A stretch of 64,000 bases of DNA from JAYZQT01 sp036136335 (GTDB lineage: Bacteria; Pseudomonadota; Alphaproteobacteria; MPNO01; UBA830), in assembly GCA_036136335.1 (NCBI GenBank), contig JAYZQT010000032.1:62001-126000 (forward strand). The letters are read 5' to 3'. Position 1 is the first letter of the stretch. Each line of letters opens with the position of its first letter. The position numbers and the translations under genes were made by a program. Shown one piece after another: positions 8,227 to 17,757 of this stretch. A model generated the notes under the pieces. That model was not told the DNA's origin and searched no databases. It worked only from the letters and a program-made list of their open reading frames with translations.

Positions 8227-9561
8227 TTATTCCGTTTCGGAAATCGCATTTCCCAGAATGTGTATCATCTCATCTATCTGCTCCTCTGAGACAATCAGCG
8301 GCGGTGACATGGCTAAAACATCTCCGGTTTGTCGAACGAGCAGGCCATTTTCATAACACTTGAGATATATATCGAAAGCGCGCGCTGTGGGCGCGCCGTC
8401 TCGGGGCAGCATTTCAACCGCGCCCATTAGGCCGAGATTGCGGATGTCCATGACGTTGGGCAGCCCCTTAAGTCCGTGAAGGGCGGCCTCCCACTTCGGA
8501 GAAAGCGCCTTGGCCCTCGAAAACAAGTCATCATCCGTAAACACTTCCAGTGTTGCCAGCCCGGCGGCGCACGCAAGCGGGTGCGCTGAATAGGTATAGC
8601 CGTGGAACAGTTCAATTGCATTTGGCGGGCCTTGCATGAAGGTTTCGTAAATGCCCTTGCGAACCCCCACGGCAGACATGGGGACGGTCGCATTGGTCAA
8701 TCCCTTGGCCATTGTCATCATGTCAGGAACTATGCCGAAATAGTCAGCTGCGAATGGATCACCAAGACGCCCGAACCCTGTTATAACCTCGTCGAATATT
8801 AATAGGAGACCATGGGTGTCGCAGATCGCCCGAAGTTTCTCAAGGTACCCTTTCGGCGGAACGAGGACGCCAGTCGACCCTGCCACTGGTTCCACTATCA
8901 CGGCAGCAATGGTGGATGGGTCATGAAGCGCGACGATGCGCTCTAGGTCATCAGCAAGATGCGCTCCCCAACTCGGCTGGCCTAGAGTGAACGCCATCTT
9001 GTCAAGATTGTGAGTGTGGGGCAGGTGATCAACACCGCCAAGCAACGTACCAAACTGCTTGCGATTGTTGGCAATGCCGCCTCCTGAGGTACCGCCGATG
9101 CCCACTCCGTGATAGCCCCGTTCGCGTCCAATAAGGCGGGTGCGGCCGGTGTCGCCTCTCAACTGATGATAGGCGAGAGCAATTTTCAGGGCAGTGTCCA
9201 CCGCTTCTGAACCTGAATTCCCAAAAAAGACGTAATCCAGATCTCCGGGCAAAAGATTAACCAGTCTTGAGGACAGATCGAATGCACTGGGATGTCCCCA
9301 TTGAAAGGTCGGAGCGTAATCAATTGTCTCGACCTGAGCCTTCACCGCTTCAACAATTTTCCTGCGGCCGTGTCCAGCGTTTACGCACCACATTCCCGCT
9401 GTGCCGTCGAGAATGCGGTTGCCCCTGTCGTCAACATAATGCATGTCCCTGGCAGAGACGAGCATGCGCGGCGCAGCTTTGAACTGGCGGTTGCCGGTAA
9501 ACGGCATCCAGAATGGGTCTAGTGTATTTGTGCTCTGTCGCGTGAGCGTTCCATCCGACAT
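8227..9561 (-). CDS. Class III (omega) aminotransferase
   Basis: This is a 444-residue PLP-dependent fold-type I aminotransferase of the omega-amino acid:pyruvate or putrescine group. The cofactor aspartate D257 is in FDEVITGFGRLG and the Schiff-base lysine is K286 in MTMAKGLTN. The glycine-serine phosphate-binding region NSGSEA lies at 115-120. I chose the ATG at 9561, where AGGA lies 8 nt upstream. An upstream start at 9639 adds 26 residues that do not fit the family. It diverges from the MFS gene across 100 bp, so the exporter or importer may handle its substrate or product. Confidence 0.92.
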   Translation of the reverse strand: MSDGTLTRQSTNTLDPFWMPFTGNRQFKAAPRMLVSARDMHYVDDRGNRILDGTAGMWCVNAGHGRRKIVEAVKAQVETIDYAPTFQWGHPSAFDLSSRLVNLLPGDLDYVFFGNSGSEAVDTALKIALAYHQLRGDTGRTRLIGRERGYHGVGIGGTSGGGIANNRKQFGTLLGGVDHLPHTHNLDKMAFTLGQPSWGAHLADDLERIVALHDPSTIAAVIVEPVAGSTGVLVPPKGYLEKLRAICDTHGLLLIFDEVITGFGRLGDPFAADYFGIVPDMMTMAKGLTNATVPMSAVGVRKGIYETFMQGPPNAIELFHGYTYSAHPLACAAGLATLEVFTDDDLFSRAKALSPKWEAALHGLKGLPNVMDIRNLGLMGAVEMLPRDGAPTARAFDIYLKCYENGLLVRQTGDVLAMSPPLIVSEEQIDEMIHILGNAISETE

Positions 9562-9661
9562 GTACGGTCCTATTTTATCTGATAGGAGGCTAACAAGCCC
9601 TATATTTGTCAGCAAGCCGTTTCGACGGGGCATTCCCACGATAATCGGTTAAAAACCTGAC

Positions 9662-10921
9662 ATGCAAGGTTTCTCAGTTCTGTATGCTGCTCTTTCGGAG
9701 CAAACCTATCGCGTATTTTCCATAGGCAATATTATATCTCACAATGGCGGGTGGGCCCAACGGATTGCAGTGGGCTGGCTGGCGTGGGAACTTACAAACT
9801 CCCCATTTTGGCTCGGCCTGGTCGCTGTTGCGGATCTGTTCCCGGTAGTCATCCTCGCGCCGCTGGCCGGCGCCATGGCCGACCGTGTCAATTTGCTCAC
9901 TATGATGAAGGCCACCCAGATTATGGCCATGGTGCAGTCTATACTGCTGGCCGTCCTCACCATCTGGGGAATAATGACGCCAGAGCTGTTGCTCTTTCTG
10001 GTCCTGCTACATGGTGCGATTATTGCAATTAACCAGCCGGTCCGGCTCGCTATCGTTCCACATTTGGTTGCCCGCGAAAATATGACCGCTGCAATTGGCA
10101 TCAACTCGATGATCTTCAATTCGGCGCGGTTCACCGGACCAATGATTGGCGGACTGCTGATTGATTATGCGGGAGTTGGCTGGGCGTTTGTATTCAACAG
10201 CGCTAGTTATCTCTGGTTCGTTTTTGCGTTGGGATTCATTCATCTGAAAAATCCGCGTAGCGCGAAAGCAAGAACATCCGTGCGTGCGGTGCCGCGAGAG
10301 ATCATGGAGGGATACCGTTACGCCACGAAACACAGCGGCATTGCGCGTATGTTGATCATTCTAACTATTGTGGCGGTGTGCGGGCGCCCTTACATGGAGT
10401 TGTTACCAGGGTTCGCAGACGATGTGTTCGGGCGCGGAGCTCAAGGCCTTGCGTGGTTAGTTTCAGTATCCGGGCTCGGCGCCATGTTTGGCGCGTTCTG
10501 GCTTGCCCAGCGCGGAGAGGTAGTGGGGCTGACAAGGTGGGTTGTGGTCTTTGTGCTTGTGCTTGGTCTGGGACTTGTTGGATTTGCCGTAACTAACCTT
10601 TTCGGATTTGCGCTGTTGTGTTTGTTTGTCACCGGGTTTGCGATGATTGTCGTCGGTGTTGGGGAACAGACGTTGTTACAAAATGCCGTCGATCCCGCCA
10701 TGCGTGGAAGGGTCATGAGCCTTTACGGAATGATAGGCAGGGGCGCGCCCGCAGTTGGGGCGTTAGCGATGGGCGGTCTTTCCGAGACAATGGGGCTTCA
10801 GGTCCCGGTTATTGGCGGTGCAGTACTGTGTATAGGGTTGTGGTTCTGGGCCTCTCGTCGGCAACAGCCCATGGCGGATTCGTTGGAAAAAGACCTGCCT
10901 CAAGACGGAGAGGCCAACTAG
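9662..10921 (+). CDS. MFS transporter, EntS/MFS_3-like
   Basis: This is a 419-residue polytopic inner-membrane protein with about 12 hydrophobic segments and a short hydrophilic C-terminal tail. The first loop has the motif LAPLAGAMADRV (residues 62-73), equivalent to the MFS loop 2-3 GxxxDR signature. The overall form matches the MFS_3 group containing enterobactin exporter EntS and many uncharacterised drug or metabolite exporters. It is transcribed away from the aminotransferase from a shared 100-bp intergenic region. The substrate is unknown. Confidence 0.88.
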   Translation: MQGFSVLYAALSEQTYRVFSIGNIISHNGGWAQRIAVGWLAWELTNSPFWLGLVAVADLFPVVILAPLAGAMADRVNLLTMMKATQIMAMVQSILLAVLTIWGIMTPELLLFLVLLHGAIIAINQPVRLAIVPHLVARENMTAAIGINSMIFNSARFTGPMIGGLLIDYAGVGWAFVFNSASYLWFVFALGFIHLKNPRSAKARTSVRAVPREIMEGYRYATKHSGIARMLIILTIVAVCGRPYMELLPGFADDVFGRGAQGLAWLVSVSGLGAMFGAFWLAQRGEVVGLTRWVVVFVLVLGLGLVGFAVTNLFGFALLCLFVTGFAMIVVGVGEQTLLQNAVDPAMRGRVMSLYGMIGRGAPAVGALAMGGLSETMGLQVPVIGGAVLCIGLWFWASRRQQPMADSLEKDLPQDGEAN

Positions 10922-11129
10922 GGCATAAGGACCATTTTAATTTTGAATTTGGCCCCAATTATAACCATTGCGATGGCGTGTGTGGCGGTAAACTGCGCAT
11001 GCGTCTCCCCTGCCTTGAATTGGCGAAACCAAGGATTTGGGCAGGAGAAAGGGCAGAAGTTTTGATTTTTATGAGCCATTGGAAGGTTTGGTTGCATTGG
11101 TTCCCGCAGCAAACAAAGGTGGGATGTTT

Positions 11130-12350
11130 TTATTCGATAGCATTTGCTTCGTTGACCATTTGAACCAGAGACGCACGAAGCAGGTAGGCCCGGTGAGTTT
11201 CTTCGTTCGCGGCGGTATCCGAGAGTTCCTTTAGACGTTTTTTTCGGATTTCCGGGTCCGATTCCTGAAGAAGGCGTTTGTTTTGTATCGACTGGGCCTG
11301 GACATATTTTTCTGCCATCGGTCGGCGTTGTCGGTCATATCGGGCGAGAAGTGGCTGATAATCCGCACCATTGCTTGCTGCGACCAGCTTTTCCGCGAGG
11401 TTAAGACCGTCATGTATCCCGCTGTTCATCCCCATACCCCCAAGTGGATTGTTGACATGAGCGGCGTCACCGGCCAATGCGACCCTGCCTTTTGAAAAGG
11501 AATCCGCGACCCGTTGATGGACGCTATATAGGTTTCGGTGCAGTAGGTCGTATGGTGGGTCATAAGGATAGCATTCGGCAAATCGTGCCTGGATCCATTC
11601 ATCGCTGAGAACGTGTTCGTCAGGATCATTACCAAATGCAGGAAAAAGAGCGCGCCAGACCCCTTCGCTTTGTTCTCCGGGAACTTTGATCATCGCACAC
11701 CATTGTTCTGGATGGGCCACATAGTTCCGGTATCGCCACCCGTCAGCCTTTTCAAAATCATAATATGTGGAAACAATAATAAAACGTTCTTCCCAGGTGA
11801 AACCCGGAAAATCAATATTGAGGATTTTACGTACTACTGATCGTCCACCATCGGCGCCTATCAGAAATGCTCCCGTATGAACTTCTCGAGCACCATCAGG
11901 ACTTTCGACAGTAATCTCCACGCCCCGGTCGTCCTGACTGAAGTCTACAAGCTCTCGCTCGCGATGAAGCTCGAATTCGTGAATGTCGAGGGCAATATCA
12001 CGGGCAACTTCAATGGTTTTGTGTTGTTCCACCTGAAGCGCGTAGGGAAATTTGAGAGAGTCCGAGATCAGACGGTAATCAAACTCCGCTACGATATCAC
12101 CACTAACGCGATCGCGGAATTGAAACATCGGGGATTCGATGCCCCGCTCAATAAGTATATCGGTCATACCGAGGTCTTCGACCATCATCAGCGTCGACGG
12201 ATGGAGTGTAGAAGCGCGGTGATCCCTTGGAATTTCACCTAGTGCGTCGAATACCTTAACCGGGATACCTGCGCTTGCTAGTGCGAGACCCGTGGTCATG
12301 CCTACTGGTCCTGCTCCTGCGATTAAGATTGTTTGGTTGTGGTCAACCAT
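11130..12350 (-). CDS. FAD-dependent aromatic hydroxylase (PHBH/MhpA-type monooxygenase)
   Basis: This is a 406-residue class A flavin monooxygenase that would hydroxylate a phenolic or aromatic acid using NAD(P)H and O2. The Rossmann GxGxxG is at 11-16 (AGAGPVGMTTG). The DG fingerprint is at 165-171 (GADGGRS) and the second FAD motif GDAAHVNNPLGGMGMN starts at 294. All three diagnostic motifs are intact. The C-terminus lacks the extra thioredoxin-like domain of phenol hydroxylases. The EamA-type transporter gene lies immediately upstream on the same strand (30 bp), so the pair is probably co-transcribed. Confidence 0.92.
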   Translation of the reverse strand: MVDHNQTILIAGAGPVGMTTGLALASAGIPVKVFDALGEIPRDHRASTLHPSTLMMVEDLGMTDILIERGIESPMFQFRDRVSGDIVAEFDYRLISDSLKFPYALQVEQHKTIEVARDIALDIHEFELHRERELVDFSQDDRGVEITVESPDGAREVHTGAFLIGADGGRSVVRKILNIDFPGFTWEERFIIVSTYYDFEKADGWRYRNYVAHPEQWCAMIKVPGEQSEGVWRALFPAFGNDPDEHVLSDEWIQARFAECYPYDPPYDLLHRNLYSVHQRVADSFSKGRVALAGDAAHVNNPLGGMGMNSGIHDGLNLAEKLVAASNGADYQPLLARYDRQRRPMAEKYVQAQSIQNKRLLQESDPEIRKKRLKELSDTAANEETHRAYLLRASLVQMVNEANAIE

Positions 12351-12380
12351 CAGTCAGTCCTCGATTTTTGAATTGAAAAA

Positions 12381-13337
12381 TTAAGGGGATTTTACGCGTC
12401 CGCCGTGTCGGCCGCGCGATACCAGCCAGATACCGATGAAAATTATAACAATTCCCCCCGCGTGGTGCAGTTCAATGGTCTCACCTAGCAGCACAACCGA
12501 GAGGATGACCCCGAAAATCGGTATCATATATTGGGTCATCGCAGCCACACTGGCGCCCACGACAGGGACCGCTTTGTTCCACATGATATAGGCCAGAAAA
12601 GATGGAAAAATAACGGCATAAGAGATGATGGCAATGTTATCAAAATTAACCTTGAAAGAAACGCCGTTCCAGAGATCTACAATATAGAATGGCAACATCA
12701 TTAGCACCGCTAGAATGCTGATAGATGTCAGAAAAGGTAATTCTCCAATTTCGGGGGGTTTCCAACGGAGCATCACTGTATACACAGCCCAGGAGAAGAA
12801 TGAGGCGAGTACCAGAATGTCGCCGATATTGATAGAGAATCCACTCAAAAGGCTGAAGTTTGCCCGAAGTACTATTATAAGTGTTCCCAGAAAGCCCAGA
12901 ACGACGCCACAGGCCTGTTGTCGGGATATCCGATCACCTGTCATCAGGAAGGCAGTAAGGATGACCCAAAGCGTGCCGGACGCGTTCATCAGAGACGCAT
13001 TCACAGCTACCGTGAACTGTAATCCGACATAATAGGGAACTGTGAAGCCCACGACGCCGAAAAACCCAAATGCCGTCAACAGCGGCCAGTGGCGGAGGAT
13101 AATTGTGCGCTGGGCCCAAGTCTGTCGCCAGCTGATCAGTAAAAAGCAAAGAACGACAAAAAACCACCTTATAAACGAAAGTGAAAACGGCGGAACGTTG
13201 CCGGAGGCGGCGCGACCGGCCACAGTGCTGCCTGCCCAGGAAATGGCACCAAGCATCAGAAACAGGAGTGCAAGCCAGTACGGAACCATTTTTCGCGCCG
13301 TTCCCGGATTAGCTTTTTTCTCTGTTTGCTTGTTCAC
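12381..13337 (-). CDS. EamA/DMT-superfamily transporter
   Basis: This is a 318-residue inner-membrane protein with two EamA repeats and about ten transmembrane helices. The family exports or imports metabolites such as amino acids. I chose the GTG at 13337 because GGGAGAGG lies just upstream. The ATG at 13472 would add 45 hydrophilic residues unlike the family, and the first membrane helix begins soon after an internal Met (MVPYWLALLFL). It lies 30 bp upstream of the FAD hydroxylase gene, which suggests a linked substrate or product. Confidence 0.88.
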   Translation of the reverse strand: MNKQTEKKANPGTARKMVPYWLALLFLMLGAISWAGSTVAGRAASGNVPPFSLSFIRWFFVVLCFLLISWRQTWAQRTIILRHWPLLTAFGFFGVVGFTVPYYVGLQFTVAVNASLMNASGTLWVILTAFLMTGDRISRQQACGVVLGFLGTLIIVLRANFSLLSGFSINIGDILVLASFFSWAVYTVMLRWKPPEIGELPFLTSISILAVLMMLPFYIVDLWNGVSFKVNFDNIAIISYAVIFPSFLAYIMWNKAVPVVGASVAAMTQYMIPIFGVILSVVLLGETIELHHAGGIVIIFIGIWLVSRGRHGGRVKSP

Positions 13338-13483
13338 ATAGCCTCTCCCACCTGCCACACGACCATAAGGTGCCAGTCGAAACGTCACAATTGGTTGAAG
13401 TTGTCCCTGATTCGAGTTCGCATAGACAGTAAAATCATGCATGCTCAGTTTTCTGTTATTGAAATGGGGCATAGGAAGGTAAC

Positions 13484-14557
13484 TTGTCAGAGCGTACAGA
13501 ACTTTTATGGGATGCTGGCGGCGCTAATTTAGATGCTTTGGCAGAAGCGACGGGGAAGATTGATATCTTCCGGGGCATAGGGTTCGGTGATCTTGAGCCC
13601 ATGCGAGCAAAGGGCCTCGTTCACGCTCATGTCCGCGTTCCCGGGACTGGCGCAATCCTCCGAATCCCACGGCTCAGTTCCGTCGGTTTGGAGCCTGAAC
13701 CCAATCTTTATTACCAGGAAGCCTGTTTTTCCCGAGCATCGGTCAGTGGCCACACTCCAAAAATACTCGATAAGATCGCACCATGTAAGGGCATCCCGTG
13801 GGGTGCACTTGTAATTTCTGAGATAGAGGGCTCTACACCAATTCTTCCGAACGACCTGCAGGCGATTGCAGACGCTTTGGCGGCGATACATTCATTGCCT
13901 GTTCCATTCAACGGCAGTCGCCCGCCAATCCCATCACATGACGATCCCATAAGCAGGACATTTTCTGTTATTGAGGAACAGTCGAAGTTTTTTGACAAAG
14001 CAGGAGTTGACCCGGCGGCCCGCAGCCAATTGGATGAAGAGCTTGAGAAAGCGCGAAGGTTTTCTGAGGAGGTAACAAACGCTAATCTGCCAGTAACACT
14101 AGTCGGAACCGATACCCACCCCGGGAATTTTCTAATTGGAACTGATGGCCGGGCGACATTCGTGGACCTTGAAAAAATGTTGTATGGGCTTCCTGCGATC
14201 GACCTCGCACACGCGACTGTCTACACGTCGACGATGTGGGATCCCGACGTCGCCACAGACCTAGGTAACGCCGAAGTAGCGGAGTTTTACGGTCATTATT
14301 TTTCGGCGATACCGGAAATTCTTCGCGCGCAGATCATACCGTGGTGCGCTCCGATCCGTCGTTTCACCTGGTTGCGCACGATGACCTGGTGCGGGAAGTG
14401 GAGGGTGCAATCGCGAAATGGCGCCGCGTGGTCAGTGACCCAAAACGATCCAACCTACATCCAAGCGGTGCGCCGCCGTATTGATGACTACTTCTTGCCG
14501 GAGACAATTGAACGGGTACGTACTGGTTTTGATAGTGCGCCGATAATCGACAACTAA
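13484..14557 (+). CDS. Aminoglycoside-phosphotransferase (APH)-like kinase family protein
   Basis: This is a 357-residue protein with the two-lobed APH/choline-kinase fold. The catalytic loop reads GTDTHPGNFLI. It keeps the catalytic Asp and the metal-binding Asn of the HGDxxxxN motif but loses its His and Gly. The second metal-binding acid is in FVDLEKMLYG. Such proteins phosphorylate small hydroxylated metabolites, and antibiotic resistance should not be assumed. The start is TTG at 13484, preceded by AGGAAGG at normal spacing. It lies divergent to the EamA gene and convergent with the enoyl-CoA hydratase, 8 bp apart. Confidence 0.8.
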   Translation: MSERTELLWDAGGANLDALAEATGKIDIFRGIGFGDLEPMRAKGLVHAHVRVPGTGAILRIPRLSSVGLEPEPNLYYQEACFSRASVSGHTPKILDKIAPCKGIPWGALVISEIEGSTPILPNDLQAIADALAAIHSLPVPFNGSRPPIPSHDDPISRTFSVIEEQSKFFDKAGVDPAARSQLDEELEKARRFSEEVTNANLPVTLVGTDTHPGNFLIGTDGRATFVDLEKMLYGLPAIDLAHATVYTSTMWDPDVATDLGNAEVAEFYGHYFSAIPEILRAQIIPWCAPIRRFTWLRTMTWCGKWRVQSRNGAAWSVTQNDPTYIQAVRRRIDDYFLPETIERVRTGFDSAPIIDN

Positions 14558-14565
14558 ATAGCGAA

Positions 14566-15345
14566 TTAACGACCCTGAAATTCCACTTTTTTCTTTTTAA
14601 GAAAGGATGTCCAGGCGTTGCGATAATCCTCTGTATCACCATAGGATGCGGCACGCTCGAAATCCTCTTCGGTGGTGGTCTTCGAGAATCCACCCTTTCG
14701 AATGGCCTCCCGATTAAAACGATGGGCTAGCGGCGCCCCTTCGCAGATGCTTTCCACTGTTTTCGTAATCTCTTCATCAAGCCCACCCTCGGGTGCCATG
14801 CGCGTTATTAATCCCTTTTGATAGGCCTCCTTTGCTGCCAGCCTGCGGCCTTCGAGAACAAGTTCGAGGGCGACGGTGCGCCCTATCGAGTTAATGAGTG
14901 TTTCAACTAATGCGGGATCCAGATAGATCCCCATATTCTTGACCGGTAAGCCGAAAGTCGAACCCGGGGAGGCAACTCGGATATCGCACGCTAGTGCAAT
15001 TTCCAGACCCCCGCCGAGGCAGAAGCCATCGATTCGCGCGACCGTCGGGTGCAGACTGTTTTCGATCGCGTGGATGGCCTGCAATGTGATGTCGTTGTAT
15101 GCCCGCACTTCGCTCGCGTTGGTGCGAAGTGTTTCGAACTCGGAGATATCGTTTCCCGACCCGAAGGCCGTTCCGCCGGCTCCAGTAATGACGATACACC
15201 TTAGTTCAGTGTCAGCAGACAGTTTTTTAATAATTCCTGCCAGTAGCTGCCATGATGAGCGGGTCATTGCGTTTCTGCGCTCCGGCCTATTGAGCGTTAC
15301 CGTCGCTACCCAGCCGTCACGATCGCAGATTATTGTATCGCCCAT
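14566..15345 (-). CDS. Enoyl-CoA hydratase/isomerase (crotonase) family protein
   Basis: This is a 259-residue crotonase-fold enzyme acting on an acyl-CoA thioester. Oxyanion-hole segments are visible in AFGSGNDISEF and DGFCLGGGLEIALACD. The HGP-equivalent and catalytic glutamate positions are less clear, so hydratase, isomerase and hydrolase activities cannot be separated. The C-terminal helical region has the usual trimer-forming length. It probably belongs with the catabolic genes of this region, for instance in side-chain or ring-product breakdown. Confidence 0.9.
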   Translation of the reverse strand: MGDTIICDRDGWVATVTLNRPERRNAMTRSSWQLLAGIIKKLSADTELRCIVITGAGGTAFGSGNDISEFETLRTNASEVRAYNDITLQAIHAIENSLHPTVARIDGFCLGGGLEIALACDIRVASPGSTFGLPVKNMGIYLDPALVETLINSIGRTVALELVLEGRRLAAKEAYQKGLITRMAPEGGLDEEITKTVESICEGAPLAHRFNREAIRKGGFSKTTTEEDFERAASYGDTEDYRNAWTSFLKKKKVEFQGR

Positions 15346-15547
15346 TCAAATCATCGCCATTTTGTCTCGACCAATCTTTTTAGCATACTGAATGGTAAAT
15401 TGAGTATTCGAAAAATAACTTTCCAGATCCATAAAGCTATCCAACTTGTTATATCGATTAGATTTTCATCATTGGAACCACAGGTCCGTCAATAGTCGGC
15501 GGGAAATCAAATCTGGTTGTATTTAGTCCTTGTTTGGAGCCGCTTTG

Positions 15548-16621
15548 TTAACCGATTACGGCTGCCAGATTACCTATTAACTCCTCCATGTCTGCGGTCG
15601 CGTTATCGCGGCCGGCGACGGCGGAGTGAGGCGTCAATATTGTTTTGGGGTAATTCCTGAGTGGTTCGTCTGCGGGGGAAGGCTCCTCGTAGTGAACGTC
15701 CAAGGCAATTCCACCCAAACGATCGCTTTCTAATACATCCATGAGCGCCGGTCTATCAATAACGGCGGCGCGGGAGATGTTGATCAGAAATGCGCCGTCT
15801 TTCATAAATCCGAACGCCTCTGAATCGACAATTCCGCGGGTCGAGTCATTAAGCGGCAAATGAACGCTGACGTACTCTGAGCATTTTAGAAGGTCTTCAA
15901 AACTGCAATAGGTTGCGTTTAACCGCTTTTCAATTTCCTTCGGTAGCTGGTTTCGTTGGTAGTAGAGAACATTGGCACCGAATGCGGTTGCGCGGGAAGC
16001 TACTTCCCGCCCTATCTCGCCTAGGCCGATACATCCGACGGTCGATCCGTATAGCGTTTTCAGCCCGTCAACTCGACCCCAATTTGCCGCCGCGGCGTGG
16101 CGCCGGTCATGCATTCGGGGCGCAAAGCCTATGTCGCGGAGACTTTGCTCATCAATTCTGTGGTTAATCAGGCAAAGTTTCTTGGCCATTGCCAACATCA
16201 TCGTGAAGGCGTGCTCGGCAACCGCTATGTTTACACGTCTTTTTAGTGTCTTCACCGTTACGTCGCGGCGAGCACATGCTTCAAGGTCAATATTGCGTGT
16301 GTCAGTTCCGAATTTTTGGACCACTTTAAGGGCTGGTGACATTTCTAGTTCACGTTCGCCGACCGGAAGACTTTCGCAAATGATTCCGTCAGCATCGGAT
16401 AGGGCAGCATGATAGGCATGTATGCTCTTCAACATTTCAAAGCGCGCAGGAAAAAGTCCACACACCGATTTGCGGATGTTATTTATCCACCCATCGAAAT
16501 CGGGAACATCGACAAGATAATAGTCTGCTATTGCTGCATATCTCTCGGGATCGGTCTTCGGGTCCAGTATTATTTGTGAAGCACGAATTATGACATCGTC
16601 TTCGGCCACGATCTTTGGCAT
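15548..16621 (-). CDS. D-isomer-specific 2-hydroxyacid dehydrogenase, NAD-binding
   Basis: This is a 357-residue enzyme of the phosphoglycerate/formate/D-lactate dehydrogenase family, interconverting a 2-hydroxy acid and 2-oxo acid with NAD(P). The nucleotide motif GxGxxG is G199-L-G-E-I-G204. Active-site residues are R284 (NISRAAVID), the glutamate pair at 312-313 (HYEEP) and H332 (LTPHSAVAG). The family NxxRG is NISRA here. There is no ACT domain, so it is unlikely to be SerA. It lies only 14 bp downstream of nadK and may be co-transcribed with it. The substrate is not evident. Confidence 0.9.
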   Translation of the reverse strand: MPKIVAEDDVIIRASQIILDPKTDPERYAAIADYYLVDVPDFDGWINNIRKSVCGLFPARFEMLKSIHAYHAALSDADGIICESLPVGERELEMSPALKVVQKFGTDTRNIDLEACARRDVTVKTLKRRVNIAVAEHAFTMMLAMAKKLCLINHRIDEQSLRDIGFAPRMHDRRHAAAANWGRVDGLKTLYGSTVGCIGLGEIGREVASRATAFGANVLYYQRNQLPKEIEKRLNATYCSFEDLLKCSEYVSVHLPLNDSTRGIVDSEAFGFMKDGAFLINISRAAVIDRPALMDVLESDRLGGIALDVHYEEPSPADEPLRNYPKTILTPHSAVAGRDNATADMEELIGNLAAVIG

Positions 16622-16635
16622 ATAAATGGCTCCCC

Positions 16636-17415
16636 TTAGGGAATGAACTGTTCATTCAGTATCCGGTCTTCGAGATTGTGTTCCGGATCAAACAACAACG
16701 AGAAAGATTTGTCTTTCGATGCCCTAACAGTTACCCGGCTTACGTCTCGGACTTCAGTGTAGTCTCCGACCGCGCTGACTGGCCGTTTTCGTGGTTCTAG
16801 CACATCCAGCCTGATTACTGCGTTGTCCGGTAGCAGAGCCCCCCGCCAACGTCTTGGGCGAAACGCGCTGATTGGCGTCAAAGCCAGAAGCTTGGCGTCG
16901 AGCGGTATGATTGGACCATGCGCGGAGAGGTTGTAGGCTGTACTTCCCGCGGGCGTCGCGACTACAACCCCGTCGCAGATGAGTTCGCCCATCCGGACCT
17001 TGTGATCAATTTTGATGCGCAGCTTCGCGGCCTGCCGGGTCTGACGCAATAGTGAAATATCGTTGATTGCAACGGAGTTCGATTTTTCTCCATTTATGTC
17101 GTGGACAACCATTTCTAGTGGCCGCAAATTTACCTTCTCGGCACTGGCAAGCCGTTTTTCCAGGCTGCCAGCCCGATACTCGTTCATAAGAAACCCAACG
17201 GTGCCGCGGTTCATACCATAAATGGGGGTGTCTCGGTGGAGCCATGCATGTAGTGTCTCGAGCATATGGCCATCGCCACCCAGCGCAACAATAACATCGG
17301 CTTCGTTCGGCGATACATGATTGTACTTCTCGGTGAGTATTTTGTATGCCTTGCGCGCTGGTTCAGATGAAGCCGCGACGAAAGCGATTTTTTCAGTAGT
17401 CATGGGATATGCCAT
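16636..17415 (-). CDS. nadK: NAD kinase
   Basis: This 259-residue enzyme phosphorylates NAD to NADP with ATP or polyphosphate in the cytosol. Diagnostic motifs are GGDGHMLET (residues 46-54), NRGTVGFLMNEY and VATPAGSTAYNLSAHGPI, which together identify NadK confidently. Length is typical of alphaproteobacterial NadK. A start four codons further in (MTTEKIAF) is also possible. Downstream by 14 bp is the 2-hydroxyacid dehydrogenase. Confidence 0.95.
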   Translation of the reverse strand: MAYPMTTEKIAFVAASSEPARKAYKILTEKYNHVSPNEADVIVALGGDGHMLETLHAWLHRDTPIYGMNRGTVGFLMNEYRAGSLEKRLASAEKVNLRPLEMVVHDINGEKSNSVAINDISLLRQTRQAAKLRIKIDHKVRMGELICDGVVVATPAGSTAYNLSAHGPIIPLDAKLLALTPISAFRPRRWRGALLPDNAVIRLDVLEPRKRPVSAVGDYTEVRDVSRVTVRASKDKSFSLLFDPEHNLEDRILNEQFIP

Positions 17416-17757
17416 TTGCTAGCCTTGAAGGTGGAGTATAGCGTTCGCAGCGCTGTAAACCAGAACAACTCGAGATTTGGTCCTGAAAAGACCCCATTTT
17501 CGGTGATTGGTGGTGACTTAGCCTCAGTTGTTGCAAAACGCCGGTGACAGAGAGGGTGGGCCGCCCCTATGCCCGGCATTCACGCTGCATCGTGAGCGTA
17601 AAATCAGCGCGAGAGTTCTTGGTGGTCGGCCTAACGAACGCAAATCCTTAAAAATGAATTAAGTTCTCCCTACTCAAATCGGCATTAATTTGTGTGGTGT
17701 TTTCCTACAGAGAGACATCTTTTCCAAAATACCCAATTCGAGCCACGTTGGATTTTA
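17416..17757. other. Intergenic region between rplI and nadK, no gene seen
   Basis: These 342 bp lie downstream of rplI and upstream of nadK, both on the minus strand. They should hold the ribosomal operon's end and the nadK promoter. No frame with a plausible start and family resemblance was found, and no tRNA or SRP-RNA signature was seen. A short hairpin (ACGCT/AGCGT, 17582-17599) is present but has no T-tract, so I do not call it a terminator. Confidence 0.5.

Noticed and set aside
11009..11045. CCTGCC/GGCAGG inverted repeat between the convergent MFS and FAD hydroxylase genes as a terminator
   Set aside because: The loop is long, the stem is interrupted and there is no adjacent T-tract.
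10618..11163. 181-codon plus-strand frame at the end of the MFS gene
   Set aside because: It overlaps the MFS 3' end in another frame, has no family resemblance and runs into the FAD hydroxylase gene.
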